Below, piece after piece: positions 31,518 through 38,800 of a stretch of DNA of 39,126 nt. A program made the position numbers and the translations under genes. A model generated the notes under the pieces. That model saw nothing but the letters and a program-made list of their open reading frames with translations. It did not search any database and had not been told where the DNA came from. Each line of letters begins with the position of its first letter. Within the stretch, counting starts at the first letter, position 1. Origin of the DNA: Planctomycetota bacterium (lineage in GTDB: Bacteria > Planctomycetota > Brocadiia > CAIUPP01); contig JAKJEM010000016.1 of the NCBI GenBank assembly GCA_022705425.1, forward strand, positions 25,812 through 64,937, given 5' to 3'.

Positions 31518-32284
31518 CCCCCCCCGCCTCGGCGAAGGAACGAGCCATCGTGCTGGAAATGCGCGGCGTGCGCAAGTCCTTCGGCGGCACGCCCGTCCAT
31601 GACGGCGTGGACTTCTCCGTGTTCGAGGGGGAAATCCTGACGCTCGTGGGCGGCAGCGGACAGGGCAAGACCGTCCTGCTCAAGGAGATCATCGGCCTGA
31701 TGCGTCCGGACGAGGGGGAAATCCGCGTCCTCGGACGCGAGGTCACGCGCATGGGCGAGGAGGAGTTGCAGGACGTACGCCTGAACGTCTCCATCGTGTT
31801 CCAGGGCAGCGCGCTCTTCGATTCGTTGTGCGTGGGCGAGAACGTGGCGTACGGGCTTCGCGAGCGGCGGCGGGGGCTGCCCGAGTCCGAGGTGGACCGC
31901 ATTGTGGCCGAAAAGCTGGCACTGGTGGACCTGCCCGGCATCGAGGATCAGATGCCCGCGTCGCTCAGCGGCGGCATGAAGAAGCGCGTCGCCATCGCCC
32001 GGGCGCTGGCGCTCGAACCGCGCATCCTGCTCTACGACGAACCGACCACCGGGCTCGACCCGGCCAACGTGCATCGGATCAGCGCGCTGATTGTGCGCAT
32101 GCGCGACCGCGTCGGTGTCACCAGCGTGGTCGTCACGCACGACATGCCCGCCGCCAAGGCCATCAGCGACCGACTGGCCCTGCTGGACCGCGGCCGAATC
32201 CTGTGCACGGGCACTTGGGAGGAGATGGACTCCTCCTCGCACCCGCGCGTGCGAAGTTTCCTCGAAGGCGAACTGGAGGCGTGA
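31514..32284 (+). CDS. mlaF: MlaF-family ATP-binding protein
   Basis: 256 residues. Walker A is GGSGQGKT, the Q-loop IVFQGSALFDSLCVGENVAY is the Mla-type sequence, the signature is LSGGMKKRVAIARALAL, and Walker B with D-loop is ILLYDEPTTGLDP. The switch histidine is in VVVTHDM. It supplies energy to MlaE. A substitution-free motif set implies activity. The ATG overlaps the mlaE stop by four bases; mlaD starts six bases after its stop. Confidence 0.93.
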   Translation: MTPPASAKERAIVLEMRGVRKSFGGTPVHDGVDFSVFEGEILTLVGGSGQGKTVLLKEIIGLMRPDEGEIRVLGREVTRMGEEELQDVRLNVSIVFQGSALFDSLCVGENVAYGLRERRRGLPESEVDRIVAEKLALVDLPGIEDQMPASLSGGMKKRVAIARALALEPRILLYDEPTTGLDPANVHRISALIVRMRDRVGVTSVVVTHDMPAAKAISDRLALLDRGRILCTGTWEEMDSSSHPRVRSFLEGELEA

Positions 32285-32290
32285 AGGCGC

Positions 32291-33337
32291 ATGCACCCCG
32301 ACAAGAGCTCGACGCTCCGAGCCGGCATCTTTGTCATCGTCGCCGGCGCGGTGGCCATTCTCTCCATCATTGCGTTGGGCCAGCGACGGCAGATATTCGT
32401 CCCGCAGTACCGGCTGGTCGCTACCTTCCAGAACGCCGCCGGGCTGATCCGGGGCGCGGCGGTGCGCGTGGCAGGGGTGAACGTCGGCACGGTGCGCGCG
32501 GTGCAGATCAAGAACCTCGGGAACCGCGCGATCGTGCGCATCGAGATCGAGATCGCCGAGAGCTTCCGCGAGTTTGTGCGCGCCGATTCGGTGGCCTCGC
32601 TGCGCACCCTCGGGCCGCTGGGCGACAAGTACGTCGAGATTACGATCGGCTCCGCCACCGAGCGCGAGATGCGCGACGGAGAAACCCTTCGTTCCGAAGA
32701 GTCGCCGGACTTCTATGGGCTGATCGAGGACGCGCGCGCGGCGATCCAGCAGGCCAACCACATCGCGCGCGGCGTGGCCTCGGCGATGGCGGAACTCAAC
32801 AAGTCCGCCGTGGTCGCCAATGTCAACGCCACGACCGAAGGGGTGCGCCGCGTAGTGGACGCCATCGAGAAGGGGCCGAGCTTGGCGCACAGCGTGCTCT
32901 TCGACGCAGAATTGGCCGGAATCATGGGCGAACTGCGCGCGGCGGTCCGGTCGCTGCGCGCTTCAGCCGAAGCGGTTGAGCAGCGCAAGGGCGGACTCGG
33001 CGAGATGATCCACGGCCCCAAGCTGACCCAGGCGCTGAATGACCTGACGGAGGCTTCCGCCGCCATCAAGGGAATCGCCCTCGAAGTGCAGAAGGGACAG
33101 GGCACGGCGCACCGGTTGATCTACGGAAGACCGGCAACGGACCCCGTCGAGGAGTTCGGCCTGGCGGGCAAGCGGCTGAACGAACTCCTCGCCCAGATCG
33201 AACAGGGACATGGAACGCTGGGAATGCTGGTGACCGACCCCACGGTGTGGGAAAGCCTGAAGCGGGTGCTCGGCGGCGTGGAGGAGAGCCGACGCCTGAA
33301 GTGGCTCATCCGGTACACGATGAAGTCCGACGGCTAG
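32291..33337 (+). CDS. mlaD: MlaD/MCE-domain lipid-binding protein
   Basis: 348 residues. One N-terminal membrane helix (AGIFVIVAGAVAILSIIALG) anchors an MCE domain at about 38-120 (YRLVATFQNAAGLIRGAAVR, VNVGTVRAVQI, SLRTLGPLGDKYVEI). A long helical segment follows, at about 140-290, ending in two repeats of G-x-GT-A/L-x-x-L-I/V (KGQGTAHRLI and QGHGTLGMLV) that are common in long MCE proteins. MCE rings form a hydrophobic channel for lipids. GGAGG lies about 12 bases before the ATG. The gene ends the operon and converges on dnaA. Confidence 0.9.
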   Translation: MHPDKSSTLRAGIFVIVAGAVAILSIIALGQRRQIFVPQYRLVATFQNAAGLIRGAAVRVAGVNVGTVRAVQIKNLGNRAIVRIEIEIAESFREFVRADSVASLRTLGPLGDKYVEITIGSATEREMRDGETLRSEESPDFYGLIEDARAAIQQANHIARGVASAMAELNKSAVVANVNATTEGVRRVVDAIEKGPSLAHSVLFDAELAGIMGELRAAVRSLRASAEAVEQRKGGLGEMIHGPKLTQALNDLTEASAAIKGIALEVQKGQGTAHRLIYGRPATDPVEEFGLAGKRLNELLAQIEQGHGTLGMLVTDPTVWESLKRVLGGVEESRRLKWLIRYTMKSDG

Positions 33338-33354
33338 CCGGGCGTGAGCGCGGC

Positions 33355-34731
33355 TCAGGCACCGCTCCCCTTGCGAATCTGCTCCTGCAAGGCGGAAACA
33401 AGTTCCGCCAGGTTGCGGTCGCTCTTCATCGCGGATTCCACCCGGTTCACGGCAAAGATCACCGTGCTGTGATTGGCCGAGCCGAAGTGCTGCGCGATCT
33501 CGCGGCACGACATCGGGGTGCAACGGCGGGCCAGGCACATGCAGACTTGGCGAGCGAGGCGCGTACTGCGCGACTGACGCCGCCGGCGCAGGTCCTCGAC
33601 CTTGACGCCGTACTGGCGCGCAACGGCGCGCTCCACGGCCTCAATACCGCTCCGGCACGCCGGCGGCGGGTCCAGCCGCGAAAGGGCCTGCCGCGCCAGA
33701 CCCACGTCAATCTTCGCTCCAGTCAGTCCCGCGTACGCCAGGACCATGGTTGTCGCACCCGTCAACTCCCGAACGCTGCCTTCAAACCCGCGCGCAATGT
33801 ACTTGACCACCTCCTCGGGCAGCCGGCGTCCCTGCTCCTGGAGCTTCGCCTTCAAGATCGCCACCCGCGTCGCAAAGTCCGGCTGCGTCATCCGAACCAC
33901 CATGCCCCCCGCGAAGCGACTCGTCAGCCCCTGTTTGATCCGTGCCAGCATCTTCGGGTGGACGTCGCTCGCCAGGACAAGTTGCCGGCTCTCCGCGTCA
34001 ATCGCCTCCATCGTGTGCAGAAGCTCCTCCTGGAGGCCCATCTTGTTGCTGAAGAAATGGACGTCGTCAATCAGAAGGATGTCGGCGTTGCGGAAGCGCG
34101 CGCGGAAAGCATCGAGACGGTGCGCGCGCAGGGCATACAGGAACTGATTGGTGAAGCTCTCGGCCGAAAGATACTCCGCCGTCCGTCCGTCGCCGCGCCG
34201 GCGAATCTCGTGATAGATGGCCTGCATCAAGTGGCTCTTGCCCAACCCGGAGAGGCTGTGGATGAACAGCGGATGCAGGCGGTTCGAACGGGACTCGATA
34301 ATCTCCATCGCGCAGGCGTGCGCGAGTTTGTTGCCGCTGCCGACGATGAAGCGGTCCAGCGTGAACTCCGGACGCAGGAGACCCGTCTCGGGTTGAGCGT
34401 TCTTCTTCTGAACGGGGGCGACGGCCTCCACGATCTCCGCGTTAGCGGCCAGTTCGGCGACGCGCGCCTGGCGGAAGAGCTGGGGGTCTATCACAAACTT
34501 GATCGCGGGGGAGCGTCCAAAATGCCGCGCGAGGGTCTGCTTGAGAATCTCCGTGAAGTGGCACTCGAGCCAATCTCGGACGAAGAGGTTGGGCGCGCCG
34601 AGAACGACTTGCTCGGGCTCGATGGCGACGGGTTTCAGGTTGCGGAACCAGAGGGCGTATCTCTGTTCCCCGATGGCCTTCTGGATGTCTTCCAATACGG
34701 ACGGCCAGACGTCCACCTTCACCGCAGGCAT
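33355..34731 (-). CDS. dnaA: Chromosomal replication initiator DnaA
   Basis: 458 residues with all four domains. Domain I opens with VWPSVLEDIQKAIGEQRYAL. The AAA+ domain has P-loop SLSGLGKSH, where the usual first Gly (GGVGLGKTH) is Ser and Thr is Ser. Walker B is LLIDDVHFF, the arginine-finger segment is GLTSRFAGG and sensor 2 is SVRELTGA. Domain IV ends with CREIAQHFGSANHSTVIFAV, the DnaA-box-binding helix; the canonical GGRDHTTV is here GSANHSTV. The Met at 34731 is preferred; the frame runs on to 34827 without homology. It binds origin boxes and loads the replicative helicase. A promoter and four DnaA-box-like sites precede it. Confidence 0.93.
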   Translation of the reverse strand: MPAVKVDVWPSVLEDIQKAIGEQRYALWFRNLKPVAIEPEQVVLGAPNLFVRDWLECHFTEILKQTLARHFGRSPAIKFVIDPQLFRQARVAELAANAEIVEAVAPVQKKNAQPETGLLRPEFTLDRFIVGSGNKLAHACAMEIIESRSNRLHPLFIHSLSGLGKSHLMQAIYHEIRRRGDGRTAEYLSAESFTNQFLYALRAHRLDAFRARFRNADILLIDDVHFFSNKMGLQEELLHTMEAIDAESRQLVLASDVHPKMLARIKQGLTSRFAGGMVVRMTQPDFATRVAILKAKLQEQGRRLPEEVVKYIARGFEGSVRELTGATTMVLAYAGLTGAKIDVGLARQALSRLDPPPACRSGIEAVERAVARQYGVKVEDLRRRRQSRSTRLARQVCMCLARRCTPMSCREIAQHFGSANHSTVIFAVNRVESAMKSDRNLAELVSALQEQIRKGSGA

Positions 34732-34863
34732 ATATGCTCCACCGGTCAATACCGGGCTGCATCGGAAATGCGACACGCGCCACGACGACGCCGTCCACAC
34801 ACGCCACTCATGCGAGACCAACGTCAACGGCTCGGCATCCGCAGGAATCGAACGCGGGTGGGA

Positions 34864-34892
34864 ATACTAACACGGCAAAGGTCTTGAGTCAA
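34864..34892 (-). promoter_or_regulatory. Sigma-70 promoter of dnaA
   Basis: Minus strand: TTGACT (34887-34892), a 17-base spacer, TAGTAT (34864-34869). The predicted start near 34857 gives a leader of about 126 bases. The A-run upstream (34907-34913) may add to activity. Confidence 0.72.
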
Positions 34893-34985
34893 ACCCCTGT
34901 CCCAGGAAAAAAAGCGTGTCCGGCAAGCATGTCCCTGGGGTGAATGATACGGGACTGCACGGCGCGTTCCGAATGGTCAAACCGC

Positions 34986-35005
34986 TGTGGACAACCTGTG
35001 GAAAG
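34986..35005 (-). promoter_or_regulatory. Pair of DnaA boxes one helical turn apart
   Basis: Minus-strand TTGTCCACA (34986-34994) and CTTTCCACA (34997-35005) differ from TTATCCACA at one and two positions. Their starts are 11 bases apart. Confidence 0.6.
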
Positions 35006-35121
35006 CCGTCAATCCGAAGCCGTCGCAATGGGCGCAAACATGGCCCATATCCCGTGTTCGATTGTTGTTAGTATGCATGGGCGATGCAGCGACGCCTTGG
35101 AAACCACCGGCGCGTATCCCA

Positions 35122-35130
35122 TTATTCACA
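35122..35130 (+). promoter_or_regulatory. DnaA box TTATTCACA (exact)
   Basis: Exact match to the TTATNCACA consensus on the plus strand, within the dnaA upstream gap. Confidence 0.62.
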
Positions 35131-35245
35131 CGCACTTTACGGCACGCCGTCGGATGCACGCCCTCTCGTCGCCCCAGGAGATACCGCGAACGCTGCCCGA
35201 CAGCAGCCAGCAGGAACGATGGATGATCTTAGTGCAAGGCCCCAA

Positions 35246-35254
35246 TGTGAATAA
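35246..35254 (-). promoter_or_regulatory. DnaA box TTATTCACA (exact), opposite orientation
   Basis: Exact match on the minus strand, 124 bases from the other exact box and in inverted orientation. It lies near the end of the ApgM-like gene. Confidence 0.62.
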
Positions 35255-35297
35255 CGTCGGTCGGATATGGTACTGCCGAAACGGCCAGAGTGGCGCT

Positions 35298-36482
35298 TCA
35301 GTCGCGCAGGAAATAGGAAAGAAGGCTGCTTCCCTGACGCAAGTCTATCTCGCCGCCGGCGGCGTTCGCCTCGGAGAAGGAGGCACGCCGAAAAGGGTCC
35401 ATTCCGGGGCCGAAAACGGCGACCGGACTCTCGCGCGAGGTGCGCGCACGAAGGGCGGAGGAGCAGTGATGAGTGCATAGGAACATGATGCGCAGATCGC
35501 CCCGGCGGGCGGCGAGGTCGAAGAGCGGCGCCACGATCAGAGCGTCCATGTCGGAAAGAATAGCCGCCTTGCGCTCGGCGTCTCCGGCAAGAGCCGCCTC
35601 CGCGGGCGCAGCCACGTGCAGGGCAACCAGGTCGAACTCCTCGACCAGCCGGGCCGCCGCGGCCGCCTTGGCGGCGTAGTCGGTGCGGAACCCCCCCGTA
35701 GCGCCGGGTACGTCGGCCACGCGCATCCCCAGCAGGCGGCCCAGGCCGCGAGCGCACTCGGCGGCGGCAACCATGATAGCGCGGCGCTTGTGGACCGACT
35801 CGAAGGAAGGCAGAGCCGGCGGGTTGCCGGGCCCCCAGAGCCAAAGGAGCGTCGCCGGGTTTTCGCCCAGGTCGGCGCGGACGCGGTTGACTTCATGCTC
35901 TCGGAAGATCTCTTGCGAGAGCGCGATGACCTTGCGCGGAAGCTCGCTGCCCTCCCCTTCTGGAAGGGCGCGCGCATAGGGCTTGCCGAGAAGGTCCTGC
36001 GGCGGCAGGCAACGGGGCCGCTCCCACCCGCTCTGCGGCAGGCGCGTAACGCCGCTGAAGCCGCGGGCGACGTGGAACTGCAATCCCGGACGTCCCAGGG
36101 CGGCGCCCAGGGCATCAAGAAGCTGCTCCGCTTCGCGGGGGCCGATCTGCCCGGCGGCGTGATCCTCGATCCGACCGCTGGCTTCGGTGACGAGGCTGTG
36201 GCAGAAGGCCAGGCCGTCGCCGACGGCAAAGGGGGCGTCGGCCGCGGCCAGGCCCGCCTCGCCGGCGAAGTGCGCGACCGGGTCGCAGGCAAAGGCGGAG
36301 AGAAGGGCAACTTCCTCGGAGGGGGGAAGACCGCCGGGAATGGCCCGGACCAGGCCGGTCTTGCCCGAACGGGCGAGTTCATCGAGCGCGGGGGTACGAG
36401 CGGCTTCAAGCGGCGTGCGCCCGTCGAGGGAGGGAGCAGGGTCATCGGCGGCGCCGGCGGCCAGGATCATCAAGGATTTCAT
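35298..36482 (-). CDS. ApgM-type cofactor-independent phosphoglycerate mutase homologue lacking catalytic residues
   Basis: 394 residues. The overall frame matches archaeal-type iPGM (ApgM): DGRTPLEAARTPALDELARS, TGLVRAIPGGLPP and GLGRLLGMRVADVPGATGG. The active site is not conserved. The opening IGDGMAD is ILAAGAAD, with Ala9 for the metal Asp. The nucleophile stretch PPGSDVANLS is PPSEEVALLS, with Glu56 for Ser. TDEAGHDGD is PAEAALAGD, losing an Asp and a His. The DH pair reads HH (338-339), and a later His is Ser349. Every residue comparison is with the family pattern from memory. Mutase or homoserine kinase activity is unlikely. It sits between the origin region and pabA, 6 bases after the latter. 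Confidence 0.78.
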   Translation of the reverse strand: MKSLMILAAGAADDPAPSLDGRTPLEAARTPALDELARSGKTGLVRAIPGGLPPSEEVALLSAFACDPVAHFAGEAGLAAADAPFAVGDGLAFCHSLVTEASGRIEDHAAGQIGPREAEQLLDALGAALGRPGLQFHVARGFSGVTRLPQSGWERPRCLPPQDLLGKPYARALPEGEGSELPRKVIALSQEIFREHEVNRVRADLGENPATLLWLWGPGNPPALPSFESVHKRRAIMVAAAECARGLGRLLGMRVADVPGATGGFRTDYAAKAAAAARLVEEFDLVALHVAAPAEAALAGDAERKAAILSDMDALIVAPLFDLAARRGDLRIMFLCTHHCSSALRARTSRESPVAVFGPGMDPFRRASFSEANAAGGEIDLRQGSSLLSYFLRD

Positions 36483-36488
36483 GGACGC

Positions 36489-37058
36489 CTACGCCTTCAT
36501 GTCGAGGAAGTTGCGGAGGAGTTTCGGACCCTCCGTCGTCAGAAAGGACTCCGGGTGAAACTGCACGCCCTCGATCGGGAACGACCGGTGACGAATGCCC
36601 ATGACCTCGTCCGGCTCGGCGCGAGCGGTGACGTAGTAGTCCGAAGGAAGCGTCTCCTCAAGAACGCAGAGGGAATGGTATCGGGTGGCGACAAACGGAT
36701 TGGACAGGCCCCGATAGAGCGTCCGGCCGTCGTGGGAGATCAGAGACGTCTTGCCGTGCATCAGCCGCCGTGCGCGGGTGACGACCGCGCCGGAAACGTG
36801 CCCGATGCACTGATGACCCAGGCACACGCCGAGGATCGGCACCTTGCCGGCAAAGGCGCGAATGACGTCGTTCGAGATGCCGGCCTCGCGCGGGGTGCAG
36901 GGGCCCGGACTGATGATGATGTGGCTGGGACCGCGCGCGGCGATAGCCTCGATCGTGACACGGTCGTTGCGGTGAACTTCAATCTCAGCGCCGATTTCGC
37001 CAAGGCGCTGCACGAGGTTGTACGTGAAGGAGTCGTAGTTGTCTATCAGCAGAACCAT
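36489..37058 (-). CDS. pabA: Aminodeoxychorismate/anthranilate synthase glutamine amidotransferase subunit
   Basis: 189 residues. A class I glutamine amidotransferase: IDNYDSFTYNLVQRLGEIG opens it, the oxyanion region is IIISPGPCTP, the nucleophile is Cys in ILGVCLGHQCIG, and the His-Glu pair is in GVQFHPESFLT. This is the TrpG/PabA layout; the two cannot be told apart without the partner synthase, which is not in the window. The start is set at 37058 because GGAGG lies nine bases upstream. The in-frame ATG at 37067 directly abuts that same GGAGG and would have no spacing. It has its own promoter and is followed by the ApgM-like gene, 6 bases on. Confidence 0.9.
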   Translation of the reverse strand: MVLLIDNYDSFTYNLVQRLGEIGAEIEVHRNDRVTIEAIAARGPSHIIISPGPCTPREAGISNDVIRAFAGKVPILGVCLGHQCIGHVSGAVVTRARRLMHGKTSLISHDGRTLYRGLSNPFVATRYHSLCVLEETLPSDYYVTARAEPDEVMGIRHRSFPIEGVQFHPESFLTTEGPKLLRNFLDMKA

Positions 37059-37084
37059 GCGTGGCATCCTCCGGGAACAGGGGA

Positions 37085-37113
37085 ATCGTATCGGGTGCGC
37101 GCTGCCGAGTCAA
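37085..37113 (-). promoter_or_regulatory. Sigma-70 promoter of pabA and the ApgM-like gene
   Basis: Minus strand: TTGACT (37108-37113), a 17-base spacer, TACGAT (37085-37090). The hexamers and spacing equal those of the cold-shock promoter at 8764-8792. The predicted leader is about 20 bases. Confidence 0.75.
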
Positions 37114-37203
37114 GGAAGAACAAGGCCCTGCTCCCCGGTCCGGGCGCCTCATGAACGGCAAGGGTAACGCACAACTCAAAAAATCCTCGCGCGGCGCTTG
37201 AAA

Positions 37204-37231
37204 TTGACTCACGGGCGGCGTATCCTATCGC
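37204..37231 (+). promoter_or_regulatory. Possible promoter of the zinc-ribbon membrane protein
   Basis: TTGACT (37204-37209), a 16-base spacer, TATCGC (37226-37231). The -35 is good and the -10 weak. The predicted leader is about 70 bases. Confidence 0.4.
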
Positions 37232-37308
37232 AAAGGAATACCCAGGAGCCGGGCTTCCGAGCCGCGCGTGGTTCGATCCCGGACGACAATCATGGAGGTG
37301 GAGAGGAC

Positions 37309-37728
37309 ATGGAAGGCGGCAAGAAGATCGCGATCGGCGTGGTGTTGATTGTCGTGATCGTCGGCGCGTTGGCGTGGATCCTCAGGAGTTCCGGCGTGGG
37401 CGGTGGCGCCAAGCCGCCGGCGTGGGTGCTGAAGCAGCCGAATGAGAAGATTGACATCAAGACGCTGGAGACCAAGACGCTGACGCTGGGCGAGTGGAAC
37501 TCGCGCGGGCCGAACGCGGAAGGTCTCTACAAGAACGACAAGGGCGAGTACACGATGACGTCGCCGATGACGTGCGGGTCGTGCCAGGCCAAGATTCCGG
37601 TGACGGCCGCGCCCAAGGACCTGGATGAGAAGGGGCCGGAGGAGCGGATGAAGTGGGAACAGACGGTGATGTGCCCGAAGTGCAAGAAGCCCGCCTATGC
37701 GCAGGAACCTCCGCCGACCGGCAAGTGA
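37309..37728 (+). CDS. Membrane-anchored zinc-ribbon protein, function unknown
   Basis: 139 residues. An N-terminal membrane segment (IAIGVVLIVVIVGALAWIL) is followed by an exported or cytoplasmic tail (orientation uncertain). Near the C-terminus TCGSCQAKIPVTAA and VMCPKCKKPAY form a CxxC...CxxC zinc ribbon spaced by about 45 residues. The middle (LGEWNSRGPNAEGLYKNDKG) is polar. No catalytic motif is visible. GGAG lies directly upstream of the ATG at 37309. It is a single-gene unit with a promoter candidate and a strong terminator. Possible roles, such as a metal or redox sensor, are not supported beyond the ribbon. Confidence 0.75.
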   Translation: MEGGKKIAIGVVLIVVIVGALAWILRSSGVGGGAKPPAWVLKQPNEKIDIKTLETKTLTLGEWNSRGPNAEGLYKNDKGEYTMTSPMTCGSCQAKIPVTAAPKDLDEKGPEERMKWEQTVMCPKCKKPAYAQEPPPTGK

Positions 37729-37746
37729 TTCCCGGAAACGCGCGCG

Positions 37747-37785
37747 AACGGCGAACGGTCTTCGGACCGTTCGCCGTTTTGCTTT
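37747..37785 (+). terminator. Intrinsic terminator after the zinc-ribbon gene
   Basis: A 14-bp perfect stem (37747-37760 with 37765-37778) is closed by a UUCG tetraloop and followed by TTGCTTT. It begins 19 bases after the stop codon. Confidence 0.92.
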
Positions 37786-37795
37786 CAGGCGGCGC

Positions 37796-37823
37796 TTGAC
37801 AGCGCAGCCCGACGGGTTAGAAT
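37796..37823 (+). promoter_or_regulatory. Sigma-70 promoter of the DHH gene
   Basis: TTGACA (37796-37801), a 16-base spacer, TAGAAT (37818-37823). The -35 is perfect. The predicted start near 37830 gives a leader of about 44 bases. Confidence 0.75.
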
Positions 37824-37873
37824 GTCGCCGAAAGATCCGCGATGCCTCCCCCCCCCTTTCGAAAGGGACGCGA

Positions 37874-38800
37874 ATGCGCCTGGTGACAAGATCGGACTTC
37901 GACGGTCTGGCGTGCGCCACCTTGCTGGTGGAGGCACAGATCGTGGACCAGTACAAGTTCGTTCACCCCAAGGACGTGCAGGACGGCAAGGTGGAAGTGG
38001 GACTCAACGACGTGCTGGCGAACGTGCCCTACGCGCCGGGGTGCGGGCTGTGGTTCGACCATCACAGCAGCGAAATCGAGCGGCTCAAGCTCATGCAGCA
38101 GCACCGCTTCCGGGGATGCAGCCGGGCGGCTCCGAGTTGCGCGCGCGTGATCTACGATTTCTACGGCGGCCCCAAGCGCTTCGCCAAGTTCGACCAGAGC
38201 GGCCTCATGTCCGGCGTGGACAAGTCCGACAGCGGCCAGTTCACCGTCGAGGACGTGGCCAACCCGAAGGGCTGGGTGCTGCTCGCCTTTATCATGGACC
38301 CGCGGACGGGGCTCGGGCGGCATCATCACTACCGCATCAGCAACTACAAGCTGATGGAAGACATGATCCAGTACTGCCGCAACATGACGGCGGAGCAGAT
38401 GCTGCAAATCCCTGACGTGCAGGAGCGCGTGCAACGCTATCAGACTCAGGAGCGCGTCTACGAGGAGATGATTCGCAAGAACGCCTCCACGCGCAAGAAC
38501 GTCCTGATCATTGACCTGCGCGGCGTCGAGGACATCGTCTCGGGGAACCGCTTCAAGGAATACGTCCTCTTCCCCCAGCAGAACGTCTCCATGCGCATCA
38601 TGTGGGGAGTGAAACGCCAGAACATCGTCTTCACCTGCGGCCACAACATCTTCAACCGGACCTCCCGGACGAATGTCGGTTCGCTGATGCTGAAGTACGG
38701 AGGCGGCGGCCACCGGCACGTCGGTACCTGCCAGGTGCCCTTTGACCGGGCGGACAAGGTGAAGGAAGAACTCCTGGCGGTCATGAACGCCGATGGCTGA
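37874..38800 (+). CDS. DHH-family phosphoesterase (exopolyphosphatase-like)
   Basis: 308 residues. The DHH domain has TRSDFDGLACATLLVEA (motif I Asp residues) and LWFDHHSSEIERL (the DHH triad, motif III), with MSGVDKSDSGQ as motif IV. The C-terminal DHHA1-like half ends with LMLKYGGGGHRHVGTCQVPF, the GGGH substrate motif. Such enzymes cleave phosphodiester or phosphoanhydride bonds in small nucleotides (pAp, oligoribonucleotides, c-di-AMP) or polyphosphate; the substrate cannot be chosen from sequence. AAAGGGA precedes the ATG at 37874. It has its own promoter and overlaps the next gene by 8 bases. Confidence 0.88.
   Translation: MRLVTRSDFDGLACATLLVEAQIVDQYKFVHPKDVQDGKVEVGLNDVLANVPYAPGCGLWFDHHSSEIERLKLMQQHRFRGCSRAAPSCARVIYDFYGGPKRFAKFDQSGLMSGVDKSDSGQFTVEDVANPKGWVLLAFIMDPRTGLGRHHHYRISNYKLMEDMIQYCRNMTAEQMLQIPDVQERVQRYQTQERVYEEMIRKNASTRKNVLIIDLRGVEDIVSGNRFKEYVLFPQQNVSMRIMWGVKRQNIVFTCGHNIFNRTSRTNVGSLMLKYGGGGHRHVGTCQVPFDRADKVKEELLAVMNADG

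Larger units (their letters stand above)
34732..35297. other. Probable chromosomal origin (oriC) and dnaA leader
   Basis: This 566-bp gap between the ApgM-like gene and dnaA holds no convincing gene. It carries four DnaA-box-like sites: two exact TTATTCACA in opposite orientation, and a pair one helical turn apart that match TTGTCCACA and CTTTCCACA. It also holds the dnaA promoter. AT content appears higher around 35030-35075 and 35110-35135, but no clear unwinding repeat was found. Linkage to dnaA supports an origin; a purely autoregulatory role is the main alternative. Confidence 0.6.
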
